In this document: in pieces, positions 6,246 to 13,915 of the stretch | Position numbering within the stretch: the stretch's first letter is position 1 | How the letters are laid out: each line of letters starts with the position of its first letter | DNA from: an uncultured Parabacteroides sp. | GTDB lineage: Bacteria > Bacteroidota > Bacteroidia > Bacteroidales > Tannerellaceae | Length of the DNA: 28,295 nt | NCBI GenBank assembly: GCA_900552465.1 | Contig: URZO01000055.1 | Location: forward strand, 1-28,295 | Direction: 5' to 3' | Translations under genes and position numbers: made by a program | Notes under the pieces: generated by a model | The model's database searches: none | What the model was told of the DNA's origin: nothing | Seen by the model: the letters and a program-made list of their open reading frames with translations, nothing else

Positions 6246-8015
6246 TTACCAGCCCGGATTCTGTTTCAAGTTGGAGACACCGTTCTGCAGGGAGTTATTG
6301 ATAGCCGACTGCGGAATCGGATAATAGTACTGGCGGCCATCGCTGTACCAGATACGCGGGTCGTTGTCCGACCAGGTCAGGTTTCCGGAAGTCGCTCCGG
6401 TCAGGCCTTGCTGCGTCCCTTCTCCTACGGAAATAGGCGTACAGGAGGCAGGCAGTCCGGCCGGTTTCTCTCCCTTATAGAAGATCACGTCCGGCGTTCC
6501 GTCGTGGTCGAGGTCCATCTGGACATTCAGGGCCGGGACGTAGATTCCCGTCCAGCGCATCGTCATCAGCTCGCCCCGCTTCCAACGTTTCAGGTCGGTG
6601 AAGCGGAAGCCTTCCAACGCCAGCTCGATAGAACGTTCGCGGCGCACTTCCAGGATCACGGGATCGGAGATGCCGGGGAAGTAGTTCTGCTGGAAATAGG
6701 TATCCACTTTCGTCGGTTTGGCAGACAGGCCGCCAGTGATACCGGCACGTGCACGCAGGGCGCCGACCGTATTTGCCCAGTCTGCATCCGTCATCGTTCC
6801 TAATTCGGCCTTTGCCTCGGCATAGTTCAGCAGGACTTCTGCGTAGCGGAACAGAGGAATGGCGTTCGTATTCAATGCGCCGGCGTCATACTTGGTATCA
6901 TCCAGCGTATACTTGATCGGCTGATAACCGGTGTAGGAATAGCCGTTGAAGTTAGGAGCGGCAGGAGCGCCGTCGCGTTCATATCCCGGCGTACGGATGG
7001 TCTGCGCCAGACGCGCGTCGCGGTTCTGGCATTCGTCGTAAAACTCCATGGTCTCATAGCCGGCCCGGTCGGTAAACGGCGTCCCGTCGGTATTGAGGAA
7101 CGTATTAATAAACGTACGGATCATACTGAAACGCGCTCCGTACGTACCGGAAGTCCACCACCAGTTGGCCTCGCCCAACACAGCCAGGCCGGCATCCGGG
7201 CAGCTTGCCAGCATCACCTCGCTTGTCACCGGGCTGTCGCTGATGAACAGGGTGCGGAAAGAGGCATCCGTGCCTGCTCCCGTATAGATCGAGTGGCCGC
7301 TCTCTTTCATCACCGTCTCGGCCGCGCTGATCGCTTCCTGATACCATTTGTCGGCAGAGGAGGTCAGCCCTAACTCCGTGTGATACTTACGGAAAGAGGC
7401 CTCGAAGAGACAGATACGCGACTTCAGGGCGTATGCCACCCATTTCGTCACCAAGGAACCGCTCTCGTCTTTCGTCAGCGAGATATTCCGGCAAGCGAAG
7501 TCCAGGTCTTCCAGCACGTGATCCATCACCGTCGTGCGGGAATCGCGGGGAGCATAGAGCAGCTCGTCGTCTATCGTGAGCGTCCGGTCGATCCAGGGCA
7601 CATCGCCGAAGCGCACGACCATATTGTAATAGAAATAGGCGCGGAAGAAACGGGCCAGCCCGATGTAATGGTTACGCACGGATTCATCGACCGCCTCGTT
7701 CGTACAATTCTCGATAAAGTAATTGATGTTACGCAGATCGCTCCATGACCAGCCGGAACTCAGCTCGGCCGAGTAGGCCCCTTCGCGGATGAAGTTGTCG
7801 AAGCTGGTCACCGCCCCATAGTCGCACATGGCATCCTGACGGAAAGCGTTGCCTACGGAAGGCAGCATATTATAGAAAGAGTATGAATACGTCTCCAGCC
7901 CCTTCTCCGTCCGGAAGACCGTGTCCTTGTCTACGGATGCCTGCGGAATCTCGTCCATCGAGCAGGCGGAAAGGAGCAGGCAGGCTGATACAAAAGAATA
8001 TATAATTCGTTTCAT
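6246..8015 (-). CDS. SusD/RagB-family outer-membrane nutrient-binding lipoprotein (PUL 1)
   Basis: A 589-aa surface lipoprotein that captures an oligosaccharide or other polymer fragment and acts as a lid on its SusC partner. The signal peptide MKRIIYSFVSACLLLSAC ends in a lipobox (LSAC), followed by the acidic CSMDEIPQ stretch. SusD family traits include the N-terminal TPR-like helices (ARFFRAYFYYNMVVRFGDVP), the FRYAEVLLNYAEAKAELG segment near the middle of the C-terminal half, ILEVRRERSIELALEGFRFT and the C-terminal YYPIPQSAIN...NPGW. It starts 19 bases after susC1. Ligand cannot be predicted because no glycosidase is present in the operon. Confidence 0.94.
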   Translation of the reverse strand: MKRIIYSFVSACLLLSACSMDEIPQASVDKDTVFRTEKGLETYSYSFYNMLPSVGNAFRQDAMCDYGAVTSFDNFIREGAYSAELSSGWSWSDLRNINYFIENCTNEAVDESVRNHYIGLARFFRAYFYYNMVVRFGDVPWIDRTLTIDDELLYAPRDSRTTVMDHVLEDLDFACRNISLTKDESGSLVTKWVAYALKSRICLFEASFRKYHTELGLTSSADKWYQEAISAAETVMKESGHSIYTGAGTDASFRTLFISDSPVTSEVMLASCPDAGLAVLGEANWWWTSGTYGARFSMIRTFINTFLNTDGTPFTDRAGYETMEFYDECQNRDARLAQTIRTPGYERDGAPAAPNFNGYSYTGYQPIKYTLDDTKYDAGALNTNAIPLFRYAEVLLNYAEAKAELGTMTDADWANTVGALRARAGITGGLSAKPTKVDTYFQQNYFPGISDPVILEVRRERSIELALEGFRFTDLKRWKRGELMTMRWTGIYVPALNVQMDLDHDGTPDVIFYKGEKPAGLPASCTPISVGEGTQQGLTGATSGNLTWSDNDPRIWYSDGRQYYYPIPQSAINNSLQNGVSNLKQNPGW

Positions 8016-8034
8016 GTCGTTGATCGTTCTTTAA

Positions 8035-11000
8035 TTAAAATGTTACAGATAAACCTAAACTTACACTCTTCATTTGCGGATAGCTGTTACCGTCGCCGCT
8101 ACCGTGCTTGTTGTTCAAACCGGCCGACGCATCAGCATCGGTCAGGTCGGCATCGGAACCGTAGATGTTCGTGACATCCAGGTCGCGTGTATGCTTGTAG
8201 AGCGGAGACCAGCACCAGAGGTTCTCGGCGGAGATGTAGACGCGTACGTTCTGCATCCGGGCTTTCGACACGATCTGCTGCGGCAAGGTATATCCGACTT
8301 GCAGGTTCTTCAGACGGATATAAGCTACATTCTGCAAATAACGGGTCTGCGGCGTAGACTTCAGCGACTCGTTGTAACCGGCATAACGGGGCAGGTAAGC
8401 GCCCTGGTTGTCTTCGGTCCAGTAGTTGCCCTCGTGCCAGGTCGGCATGTTGTTGTACGGACGGTTGTACTGTCCCCAGAAGATACACTCGGAACTCGGA
8501 TACCAATCCTGCTTTCCTACGCCCTGGAAGAAGGCGGAGAGGAAGAAATTGTTCCAGTCGCCAGAGAGGTTGACGCTGTAGGAATAGCGGGGCAATGCGT
8601 TACCGATCACCTTCTTGTCGCCATGGTCTTCCAGCGTGTTATTGCCATAGTCGATCACATGATCGCCATTCAGGTCCTTGATCTTCACGTCTCCCGGATA
8701 GGTGATACGTTTGGAGGAAGACTGGATCAGCGTCTGGTCGGCATGGCTATCGATATCGGCCTGGTCTTTGAAAAGGCCTTCGGTCACATATCCCCAGATC
8801 TCGCCGACGCGCTTGCCTTCATAGTAATCGTTCAGGTTACCGGTCTGGTTGTTATAGCGGTCGATAGTCGAGATATAGTCGGATAGCGTCGCACGAACTT
8901 CATAGTTGAACGGCTTCTCGGCCAGCGTGAACCGGTCGCGCCACGTCAGGGTGATTTCCCAACCTTTCGTTGTCATATCGGCATAGTTCCCTTTGGGGGA
9001 AGAGGCGCCGAAGACATCGGGGAGCGTTTTGCCGACCGTGTACATATCGGTTGTCTTACGGATATAATAGTCGCCGGTGAACTGAAGGCGGTTATTCAGC
9101 ATGCCAAAGTCCAGACCGACGTCAGTCGTCGTAGCCGTTTCCCAGGTCAGTCCGTCGGGCATGACACCCGGGGCGCTGGTATATTTATTCTTCATCCCGT
9201 TCAGCACACGGCCGGAAGTGCTGATGCCCAACAATTCCAGGAAGCTGTACGGAGCGACGTTACCATTACCCAACGAACCGTAGGAAGCGCGTACTTTCAG
9301 GTTAGAGAAGACATTCGGGTTCACCTTCCAGAACGCCTCTTCCGATACGCGCCACCCGCCGGATACGGAAGGGAAGAACGCCCATTGCTCGTCTGTCGGG
9401 AATTTGGAAGAGCCGTCATAACGCCCGTTCACCTCCAACAGATAACGATCCTTGAAGGCATAGTTCAGACGGAAGAAACCGCCTGCCACACGCCATTTGT
9501 TATATCCTCCGGAGGTCGTGATCGCATCTCCCAACGCCAGGTTGATGTTCTCCGAATCGTCCAGCAACAGGCCGTTGCGCTGTACGGACAGGCTCTTATA
9601 GGTAGACTGTTCGTAGTTGTAACCGACCATTCCCTTGAAGTAGTGGGCATCGTTGAACGTCTCTTCGTAGTCAGCATACAGGTTGGTTGCGATATATTCG
9701 GTCCGCATGGTGTTTTCCTGCAAGTCGTTATACTTGGTGCTCAGTTCGACTGTCTCTCCTTCATATATACTGTAGGGAACCGGGACGCGGCGTTGCGTCT
9801 CCGCCTTATCCGTGTTGCGGAACGTGAAGTCTCCGCGTACGTGCAGTTTGTTCTCGAGGAAAGAGGCGGTGAAACCGGTCGTGTTCTTCAATACCTTATT
9901 ATTGGTGTCGATACCGTTCTTGCCGTAGATAAAGTCGCCCACCGTATAGGCCGCCGAGAAAGAAAGGCTTCCGTCCGGATTGAAGATCGGTGCGGTCGGG
10001 TGTCCTTCATCCGAGATATTACGCCAGATGGAACCGCCTTCGCCGACGTTGATCGGGTTATGGTAATCCATGTTGGAGAAGTCCATGTTGTTATCGATCT
10101 TCAGCCAGTCGAACACCTGTATAGAACCTTTGGCACGCAGGTTCATCATCTTGTAGTCGTCGGTGTTGTAACGGAACAGACCGTCGTAGCCGTAGAAACG
10201 TCCGGAGACGTAGTAGTCCAGCTTGCCGTTGTTGCCGCTCACCGCCAGGTTATGATCCTGGGCGAAAGTCGTCTTCTTATACAGGGCGTCGTAATAGTCT
10301 TCGTTTCCGTAGTAGACATATTTGCCGTTGGCATCTACCGTCACTTCGTCCGTAATGCCTTGCTCCTTTCGGTTCTTGAAGTCTTCGAGCCAGCCCAGCG
10401 AGAAGTCCTGCGTCTTGTTAATGTTCTTGGGGTCGGCGGAGTAGTTGTTCCAGGCATGATAGGCCTCATAGAAATGACTGGCATATTCATATCCGTCGGT
10501 CACAAAGTCGGGGACAGTCACCGGCTTCTGCATCGAGAAGTTGCCCGAATAGGTAATCGAAGTCTTGTCCTTCGCCGGCTCCTTCGTCGTAATCAGGACA
10601 ACGCCGAATGTACCGCGTGCCCCGTAGATAGCAGCCGAGGCGGCATCCTTCAATACGGAAACACTTGCAATGTCGTTCGGGTTCAACATCGCCGGATCTC
10701 CCTCCACACCGTCGATCAGGACAAGGGCATTACCGCCCTGCCCGATGGAGGTCGTACCACGTACATTGTAACTTGCCGTTCGGGTCGGCTTACCGTCGGT
10801 TAACTGAATGTTCAGGTTAGGGATCGATCCTTGCAGGGCTTGTGTCACGTTCGGCACGGAACGGTTGTCGAACACTTCGCTGGTCACCTGGTCTACGGCT
10901 CCGGTCAGGTTCACCTTCTTTTGCGTACCGTAACCGACCACGACCACTTCGTCCAGCGTTTGTGTGTCTTCCATTAAGATAACCTTCAGATCTTTTTCCC

Positions 11001-11313
11001 CTTTCAGCGTGACTTCCTTCGGAATATAACCGATAAAAGAGACTGTCAGCACGGCGTTGTTCCTTACTTCCAGCGAGAACTTGCCGTCGATGTCGGTCAC
11101 CGTCCCGTTAGTCGTTCCCTTCTCCACTACATTGGCCCCGATAACAGGTTCGCCATTTCCATCCACAATCGTACCTGTCAGATGATACGTCCCTTGCTGG
11201 GCCACGCGCATCATTCCGCCCGGATTGGCGGAATACACCACAGGGATTCCCTGTAATGTTCCTGCGATACAAAGTAAACCCGCCAGGCGGGCAACTCTAC
11301 TTTTAATCTCCAT
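8035..11313 (-). CDS. SusC/RagA-family TonB-linked outer-membrane transporter (PUL 1)
   Basis: A 1092-aa TonB-dependent beta-barrel importer that pairs with the downstream SusD. In order it has a signal peptide (about 1-29), a carboxypeptidase-D-like regulatory domain (LTGTIVDGNGEPVIGANVVE to about 115), the SusC TonB-box region DEVVVVGYGTQKKVNLTGAV, a plug with ALVLIDGVEGDPAMLNPNDI and SVLKDAASAAIYGARGTFGV, and a long barrel ending in VSLGLSVTF with the usual terminal Phe. No obvious STN domain precedes the plug, so direct ECF-sigma/anti-sigma signalling is unlikely. The start ATG has a good AAAGGAG ribosome site six to ten bases upstream. A 640-bp upstream region contains repeats and a terminator. 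Confidence 0.95.
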   Translation of the reverse strand: MEIKSRVARLAGLLCIAGTLQGIPVVYSANPGGMMRVAQQGTYHLTGTIVDGNGEPVIGANVVEKGTTNGTVTDIDGKFSLEVRNNAVLTVSFIGYIPKEVTLKGEKDLKVILMEDTQTLDEVVVVGYGTQKKVNLTGAVDQVTSEVFDNRSVPNVTQALQGSIPNLNIQLTDGKPTRTASYNVRGTTSIGQGGNALVLIDGVEGDPAMLNPNDIASVSVLKDAASAAIYGARGTFGVVLITTKEPAKDKTSITYSGNFSMQKPVTVPDFVTDGYEYASHFYEAYHAWNNYSADPKNINKTQDFSLGWLEDFKNRKEQGITDEVTVDANGKYVYYGNEDYYDALYKKTTFAQDHNLAVSGNNGKLDYYVSGRFYGYDGLFRYNTDDYKMMNLRAKGSIQVFDWLKIDNNMDFSNMDYHNPINVGEGGSIWRNISDEGHPTAPIFNPDGSLSFSAAYTVGDFIYGKNGIDTNNKVLKNTTGFTASFLENKLHVRGDFTFRNTDKAETQRRVPVPYSIYEGETVELSTKYNDLQENTMRTEYIATNLYADYEETFNDAHYFKGMVGYNYEQSTYKSLSVQRNGLLLDDSENINLALGDAITTSGGYNKWRVAGGFFRLNYAFKDRYLLEVNGRYDGSSKFPTDEQWAFFPSVSGGWRVSEEAFWKVNPNVFSNLKVRASYGSLGNGNVAPYSFLELLGISTSGRVLNGMKNKYTSAPGVMPDGLTWETATTTDVGLDFGMLNNRLQFTGDYYIRKTTDMYTVGKTLPDVFGASSPKGNYADMTTKGWEITLTWRDRFTLAEKPFNYEVRATLSDYISTIDRYNNQTGNLNDYYEGKRVGEIWGYVTEGLFKDQADIDSHADQTLIQSSSKRITYPGDVKIKDLNGDHVIDYGNNTLEDHGDKKVIGNALPRYSYSVNLSGDWNNFFLSAFFQGVGKQDWYPSSECIFWGQYNRPYNNMPTWHEGNYWTEDNQGAYLPRYAGYNESLKSTPQTRYLQNVAYIRLKNLQVGYTLPQQIVSKARMQNVRVYISAENLWCWSPLYKHTRDLDVTNIYGSDADLTDADASAGLNNKHGSGDGNSYPQMKSVSLGLSVTF

Positions 11314-11335
11314 CTTTGCTCCTTTAGTGTTAAAA

Positions 11336-11343
11336 CAAATATA
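11336..11343 (-). promoter_or_regulatory. Candidate -7 box for the susC1 operon
   Basis: On the minus strand this reads TATATTTG, matching TAnnTTTG. A TTTG on the same strand at 11367-11370 could serve as -33 element, but the 23-bp spacing is longer than usual. A start near 11329 would give a leader of only about 16 bases, just enough for the AAAGGAG site. Use of this promoter would leave the repeats at 11509-11578 entirely upstream as operator DNA. Confidence 0.4.
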
Positions 11344-11508
11344 TTTTCACCTATTTAAAACTGCTGCAAAGGAACATCCGGTGTATTAAATACCTGTTTA
11401 CTATCAGTTACAATTCTATTAAGAAAGAAAAAGGTCTATATCTCTTAGCTTTCTTTTCGTGATCAATTAACCTTTAGGATGCTTTCAATTAAACGTTCGC
11501 AAGGCGCC

Positions 11509-11578
11509 GAACGATCGTCCGCTTGCCGGTGAACGATCGTCCGCCGCCCAGTGAACGATCGTCCGGCGGCAAGCGGAC
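11509..11578. repeat. Three GAACGATCGTCCG direct repeats at exact 22-bp spacing, bounded by 12-bp inverted arms
   Basis: GAACGATCGTCCG occurs identically at 11509-11521, 11531-11543 and 11553-11565, so the period is 22 bp with 9-bp variable spacers. Each copy contains the palindrome ACGATCGT. GTCCGCTTGCCG at 11517-11528 is an exact inverted match of CGGCAAGCGGAC at 11567-11578. CGTTCG at 11494-11499 is also complementary to the start of each repeat. The segment is GC-rich inside an AT-rich intergenic region about 195-265 bp upstream of susC1. It looks like a multi-site operator or a structured leader. Confidence 0.85.
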
Positions 11579-11667
11579 AACTTATGAATAGTATCAAAAA
11601 GGATAAAGAATAAGGACCTTTTGCTTACCCTTAGCTTATCTTAAGGATAAAGGCTTTATATGTGCAT

Positions 11668-11705
11668 AAAAAAAAGCTTTACCCCTCATCCCTGAGACAT
11701 AAAGC
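11668..11705 (-). terminator. Intrinsic terminator on the minus strand, upstream of susC1
   Basis: Read on the minus strand: stem GCTTTA (11705-11700), an imperfect three-base inner pair, CTCA, loop GGGA, TGAG, then TAAAGC (11681-11676), followed by eight T residues (11675-11668). There is no T-run on the plus-strand side, so it works leftward. No protein gene precedes it on that strand, so it would end either a small RNA or a premature susC1 leader transcript. Confidence 0.65.
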
Positions 11706-11841
11706 CCAAACACGTAAATCAGTTATTCTAAAAAAACGAAGCAGTGTTATATAATCATGTGTCTATAAGTGTATCCTTTCTTATTTGCCGGCAAAGTAAC
11801 GGCACACCTGTTGCATGAATGTGACAAGAAGAATACAATTC

Positions 11842-11874
11842 AGTTGAAAGTTGAAAATTAAAAGTTGAAAGTTG
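11842..11874 (+). repeat. AGTTGAA heptad array (left arm)
   Basis: Five consecutive 7-bp units: AGTTGAA, AGTTGAA, AATTAAA, AGTTGAA and a partial AGTTG. Its last TTG (11872-11874) is at the right place to be the -33 element of the ATPase promoter. The array at 11926-11951 is the same family in inverted orientation: about 20 of 25 positions match after reverse complementing. Confidence 0.75.
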
Positions 11875-11901
11875 CATATCAAATTAACTTCCGTATCTTA
11901 G
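11872..11901 (+). promoter_or_regulatory. Promoter of the COG3910-like ATPase gene
   Basis: TTG at 11872-11874, a 19-bp spacer and TATCTTAG at 11894-11901 (one mismatch to TAnnTTTG). The start would be near 11908, on the palindrome GGAAAGCC-C-GGCTTTCC, giving a leader of about 48 bases largely made of the second heptad array. Confidence 0.45.
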
Positions 11902-11906
11902 CCTCC

Positions 11907-11923
11907 GGAAAGCCCGGCTTTCC
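11907..11923. promoter_or_regulatory. 17-bp palindrome at the predicted transcription start
   Basis: GGAAAGCC and GGCTTTCC are perfect inverted copies around one central C. The position, immediately downstream of the -7 box, suits a repressor operator; as RNA it would form a short hairpin at the 5' end of the ATPase messenger. No cognate regulator is identifiable in the window. Confidence 0.4.
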
Positions 11924-11925
11924 CT

Positions 11926-11951
11926 AATTTTCAATTATCAATTTTCAATTA
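11926..11951 (+). repeat. AATTTTC/AATTATC heptad array (right arm, inverted family)
   Basis: Units AATTTTC, AATTATC, AATTTTC and a partial AATTA follow with a 7-bp period and stop four bases before the GTG start of the ATPase gene. Reverse complemented, the units read AATTGAA/AATTGAT, the same family as the left arm. Confidence 0.75.
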
Positions 11952-11955
11952 CCAA

Positions 11956-12723
11956 GTGGTTTATCTAAAGCAAATCAAACTAATCAACCCGGAGGAAGTA
12001 TCGGGACCGGTGGAAGATCTGAAATATCCGTACCGTGCAGCAGCCGTACGCTATATGGACAGGCTGGTGTTTACAAAGCCGGTGACTTTCCTGGTGGGGG
12101 AAAACGGGATCGGCAAATCGACACTGTTAGAAGCGGTCATGTATAAATATGAGATGCGGGATGAAGAAGCGCAGGAGATGCTGAACGACGGTGACGAGAG
12201 CCACAAGGTGCTCGCCAATGTCCTGCCGGATCAGATCCGTCTCATGGAAGTGCGCAAGCCGGACGATCATTTCTTTTTCCGTGCCGAGTCGTTCTTCGAC
12301 CATGCCCGTGAGATCGACGCCCGCTCGATGCGCGACATCCTCAAATACGGACGCGACTATTCGCTACACCGCTACGGAGGCCGCCGCCTGCTCGAACAAT
12401 CGCATGGCGAGAGCTTCCTCAACACTTTCCTCAACTACGGGGAAAGGAATATGCTCTATATCCTGGATGAACCGGAAGCAGCCCTTTCGCCCCAACGCCA
12501 GCTATCGTTACTGGTGCGGATAAAAGAGCTGGTCGACCAGGGATGCCAGTTGATCATCTCCACCCATTCCCCCATCCTGATGGCCTATCCCGGAGCCGAC
12601 ATCTATCATATAGATGAAGACGGCGCCCGCCTCACCTCTTTCGAGGAAACAGAGCACTATCAACTAACAAAATATTTCCTGACGCACACTGAGCAGATGC
12701 TACGGGAATTGGGAATCATTTGA
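11956..12723 (+). CDS. COG3910-like AAA/ABC-type ATPase of unknown role
   Basis: A 255-aa soluble P-loop ATPase resembling the predicted ATPase group COG3910, related to ABC/RecF-type ATPases. It has the N-terminal PYRAAAVRYMDRLVFTKPVT, Walker A GENGIGKST (48-56), the YGGRRLLEQSHGESFLNTFL signature, Walker B LYILDEPEAALSPQRQ, IISTHSPILMAYPGADIYHI and the C-terminal EETEHYQLTKYFL, all in family order. The start is GTG: no in-frame ATG precedes the conserved N-terminus, and the upstream DNA is a heptad repeat with no ribosome site. The family's cellular role is not established. It overlaps the convergent membrane-protein gene by eight bases at its stop. Confidence 0.86.
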   Translation: MVYLKQIKLINPEEVSGPVEDLKYPYRAAAVRYMDRLVFTKPVTFLVGENGIGKSTLLEAVMYKYEMRDEEAQEMLNDGDESHKVLANVLPDQIRLMEVRKPDDHFFFRAESFFDHAREIDARSMRDILKYGRDYSLHRYGGRRLLEQSHGESFLNTFLNYGERNMLYILDEPEAALSPQRQLSLLVRIKELVDQGCQLIISTHSPILMAYPGADIYHIDEDGARLTSFEETEHYQLTKYFLTHTEQMLRELGII

Positions 12724-13909
12724 TTGAAGAAGCGGCATCGAAATACATTTTAGCCCGGGTATTGCCCGGGTTCTCTTTTAGCAAAAGCTCCATCTCATAG
12801 AGAAGAGGATAAGAACCGATAAAAATATCGAAACGGCTCTTATCCGGCGTATCGACAGGCTTTTCCTCAAGAACTTTCAGAAGAGCCGTTCGCGACTGTA
12901 CCCAACCGGCATGACAGGTGGAACGGCTTAAAAGGGTAAGATACTTCTGCGCCAGACGAGCGTTCCCCATCTTCAGATAACCGTCGGCTATTTGGCGGAG
13001 GCAACCGAAGGTCATGCCATCCGGATATTGGATACCGGTCTCGAAAAGCTGATGCACATATTCATTATACAATCCCAAAGAACGATAAAACAGGGCATTG
13101 AAATAACGTTCATCCGGTGTAGAAGGCAGATAAAAATAGAAACTGTCGGATGAAGACAGACGAAACTTCGGAAGGTTCTCGATCAGTTTATCCTGTCCGG
13201 CAAAAGCCAGCAAAGCATATCTCTGCAATATCGGATCATGCAATGCCTCATCCGGTGTAATAAACCGTAGAACCGCATTCCAGGCTGTCGCCGTTGCCGC
13301 TTGCCGGACTGCGATCTTCTTCTCCCAGTAGCGGGCCGGGGGAGAAACAGCAAAGATGATAAAGGTCAGCAAGACGATCGCAACAGACAAGCCTGTATGT
13401 ATTTTCCAGTTGCTCATCCGTAGCAAGCGGACGGGAATGCAAAGACGTATCCGCTCCGGCAAAAGGACGATGCACAACACGACAAGCGCGAAGGCCATCA
13501 CAACTGTTATGGCCGGCTCAAGCCGTGCCCAATGTAACTGAAAGTAGAGGAACAGGCCTGCTATAACTAACGAAATCCAAGCCGCTTCCCGGCATTTCAG
13601 CCGATTGAACAAAAGATCCGACAATCCCATTACACAGCCGAAAAGAAGCATCTGGATCAACGCTCCCCCTTCGCGCCAACGGAAAAACTGCGACAGAAAA
13701 GCGGCTGCCAGTGAGAACAGGCCGCCCACTCCTTCAGATAGTTTCGAATCCACATAATCGGGTGTCCACACAAAAAAACTTTCCGCTTCTATATTTCCCA
13801 ACGTCTCCGGATACAAGAAATACCACAACAGACAAACAACCGGCAAGAGCCAGTAATGCCAGGCCAAGCCGGTCTGTTTCGCTTTTATTTCATTTCTTTT
13901 CTTCTTCAT
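12716..13909 (-). CDS. Polytopic membrane protein with C-terminal TPR-like domain (possibly DUF6057)
   Basis: A 397-aa protein of unknown function. About six hydrophobic segments fill residues 18-205 (for example WLLPVVCLLWYFLYP, LIQMLLFGCVMGLSDLLF, WISLVIAGLFLYFQLHW, ITVVMAFALVVLCIVLLP). A roughly 190-residue soluble region follows, rich in helix pairs such as CLRQIADGYLKMGNARLAQK, which resemble TPR repeats. It recalls Bacteroidales proteins named DUF6057, but I cannot confirm that. It starts six bases after the stop of the heme-motif lipoprotein gene, so the two probably form one operon. The soluble domain may meet the lipoprotein outside the inner membrane. Its 3' end overlaps the ATPase gene. 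Confidence 0.66.
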   Translation of the reverse strand: MKKKRNEIKAKQTGLAWHYWLLPVVCLLWYFLYPETLGNIEAESFFVWTPDYVDSKLSEGVGGLFSLAAAFLSQFFRWREGGALIQMLLFGCVMGLSDLLFNRLKCREAAWISLVIAGLFLYFQLHWARLEPAITVVMAFALVVLCIVLLPERIRLCIPVRLLRMSNWKIHTGLSVAIVLLTFIIFAVSPPARYWEKKIAVRQAATATAWNAVLRFITPDEALHDPILQRYALLAFAGQDKLIENLPKFRLSSSDSFYFYLPSTPDERYFNALFYRSLGLYNEYVHQLFETGIQYPDGMTFGCLRQIADGYLKMGNARLAQKYLTLLSRSTCHAGWVQSRTALLKVLEEKPVDTPDKSRFDIFIGSYPLLYEMELLLKENPGNTRAKMYFDAASSIK

Positions 13910-13915
13910 CCCAGG

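Noticed and set aside
9385..10803. 472-codon open frame antisense to susC1
   Set aside because: Mirror of a strong SusC coding sequence; the translation shows no domain and consists of Val/Ile/Gly/Arg-rich antisense residues.
11509..11578. CRISPR array
   Set aside because: Repeat units are 13 bp with 9-bp spacers and only three copies; no cas genes. Far from CRISPR dimensions.
11842..11951. Invertible promoter of the capsule-locus type
   Set aside because: Arms are low-complexity and match only about 80 percent, and no invertase gene is nearby; kept only as a testable alternative.
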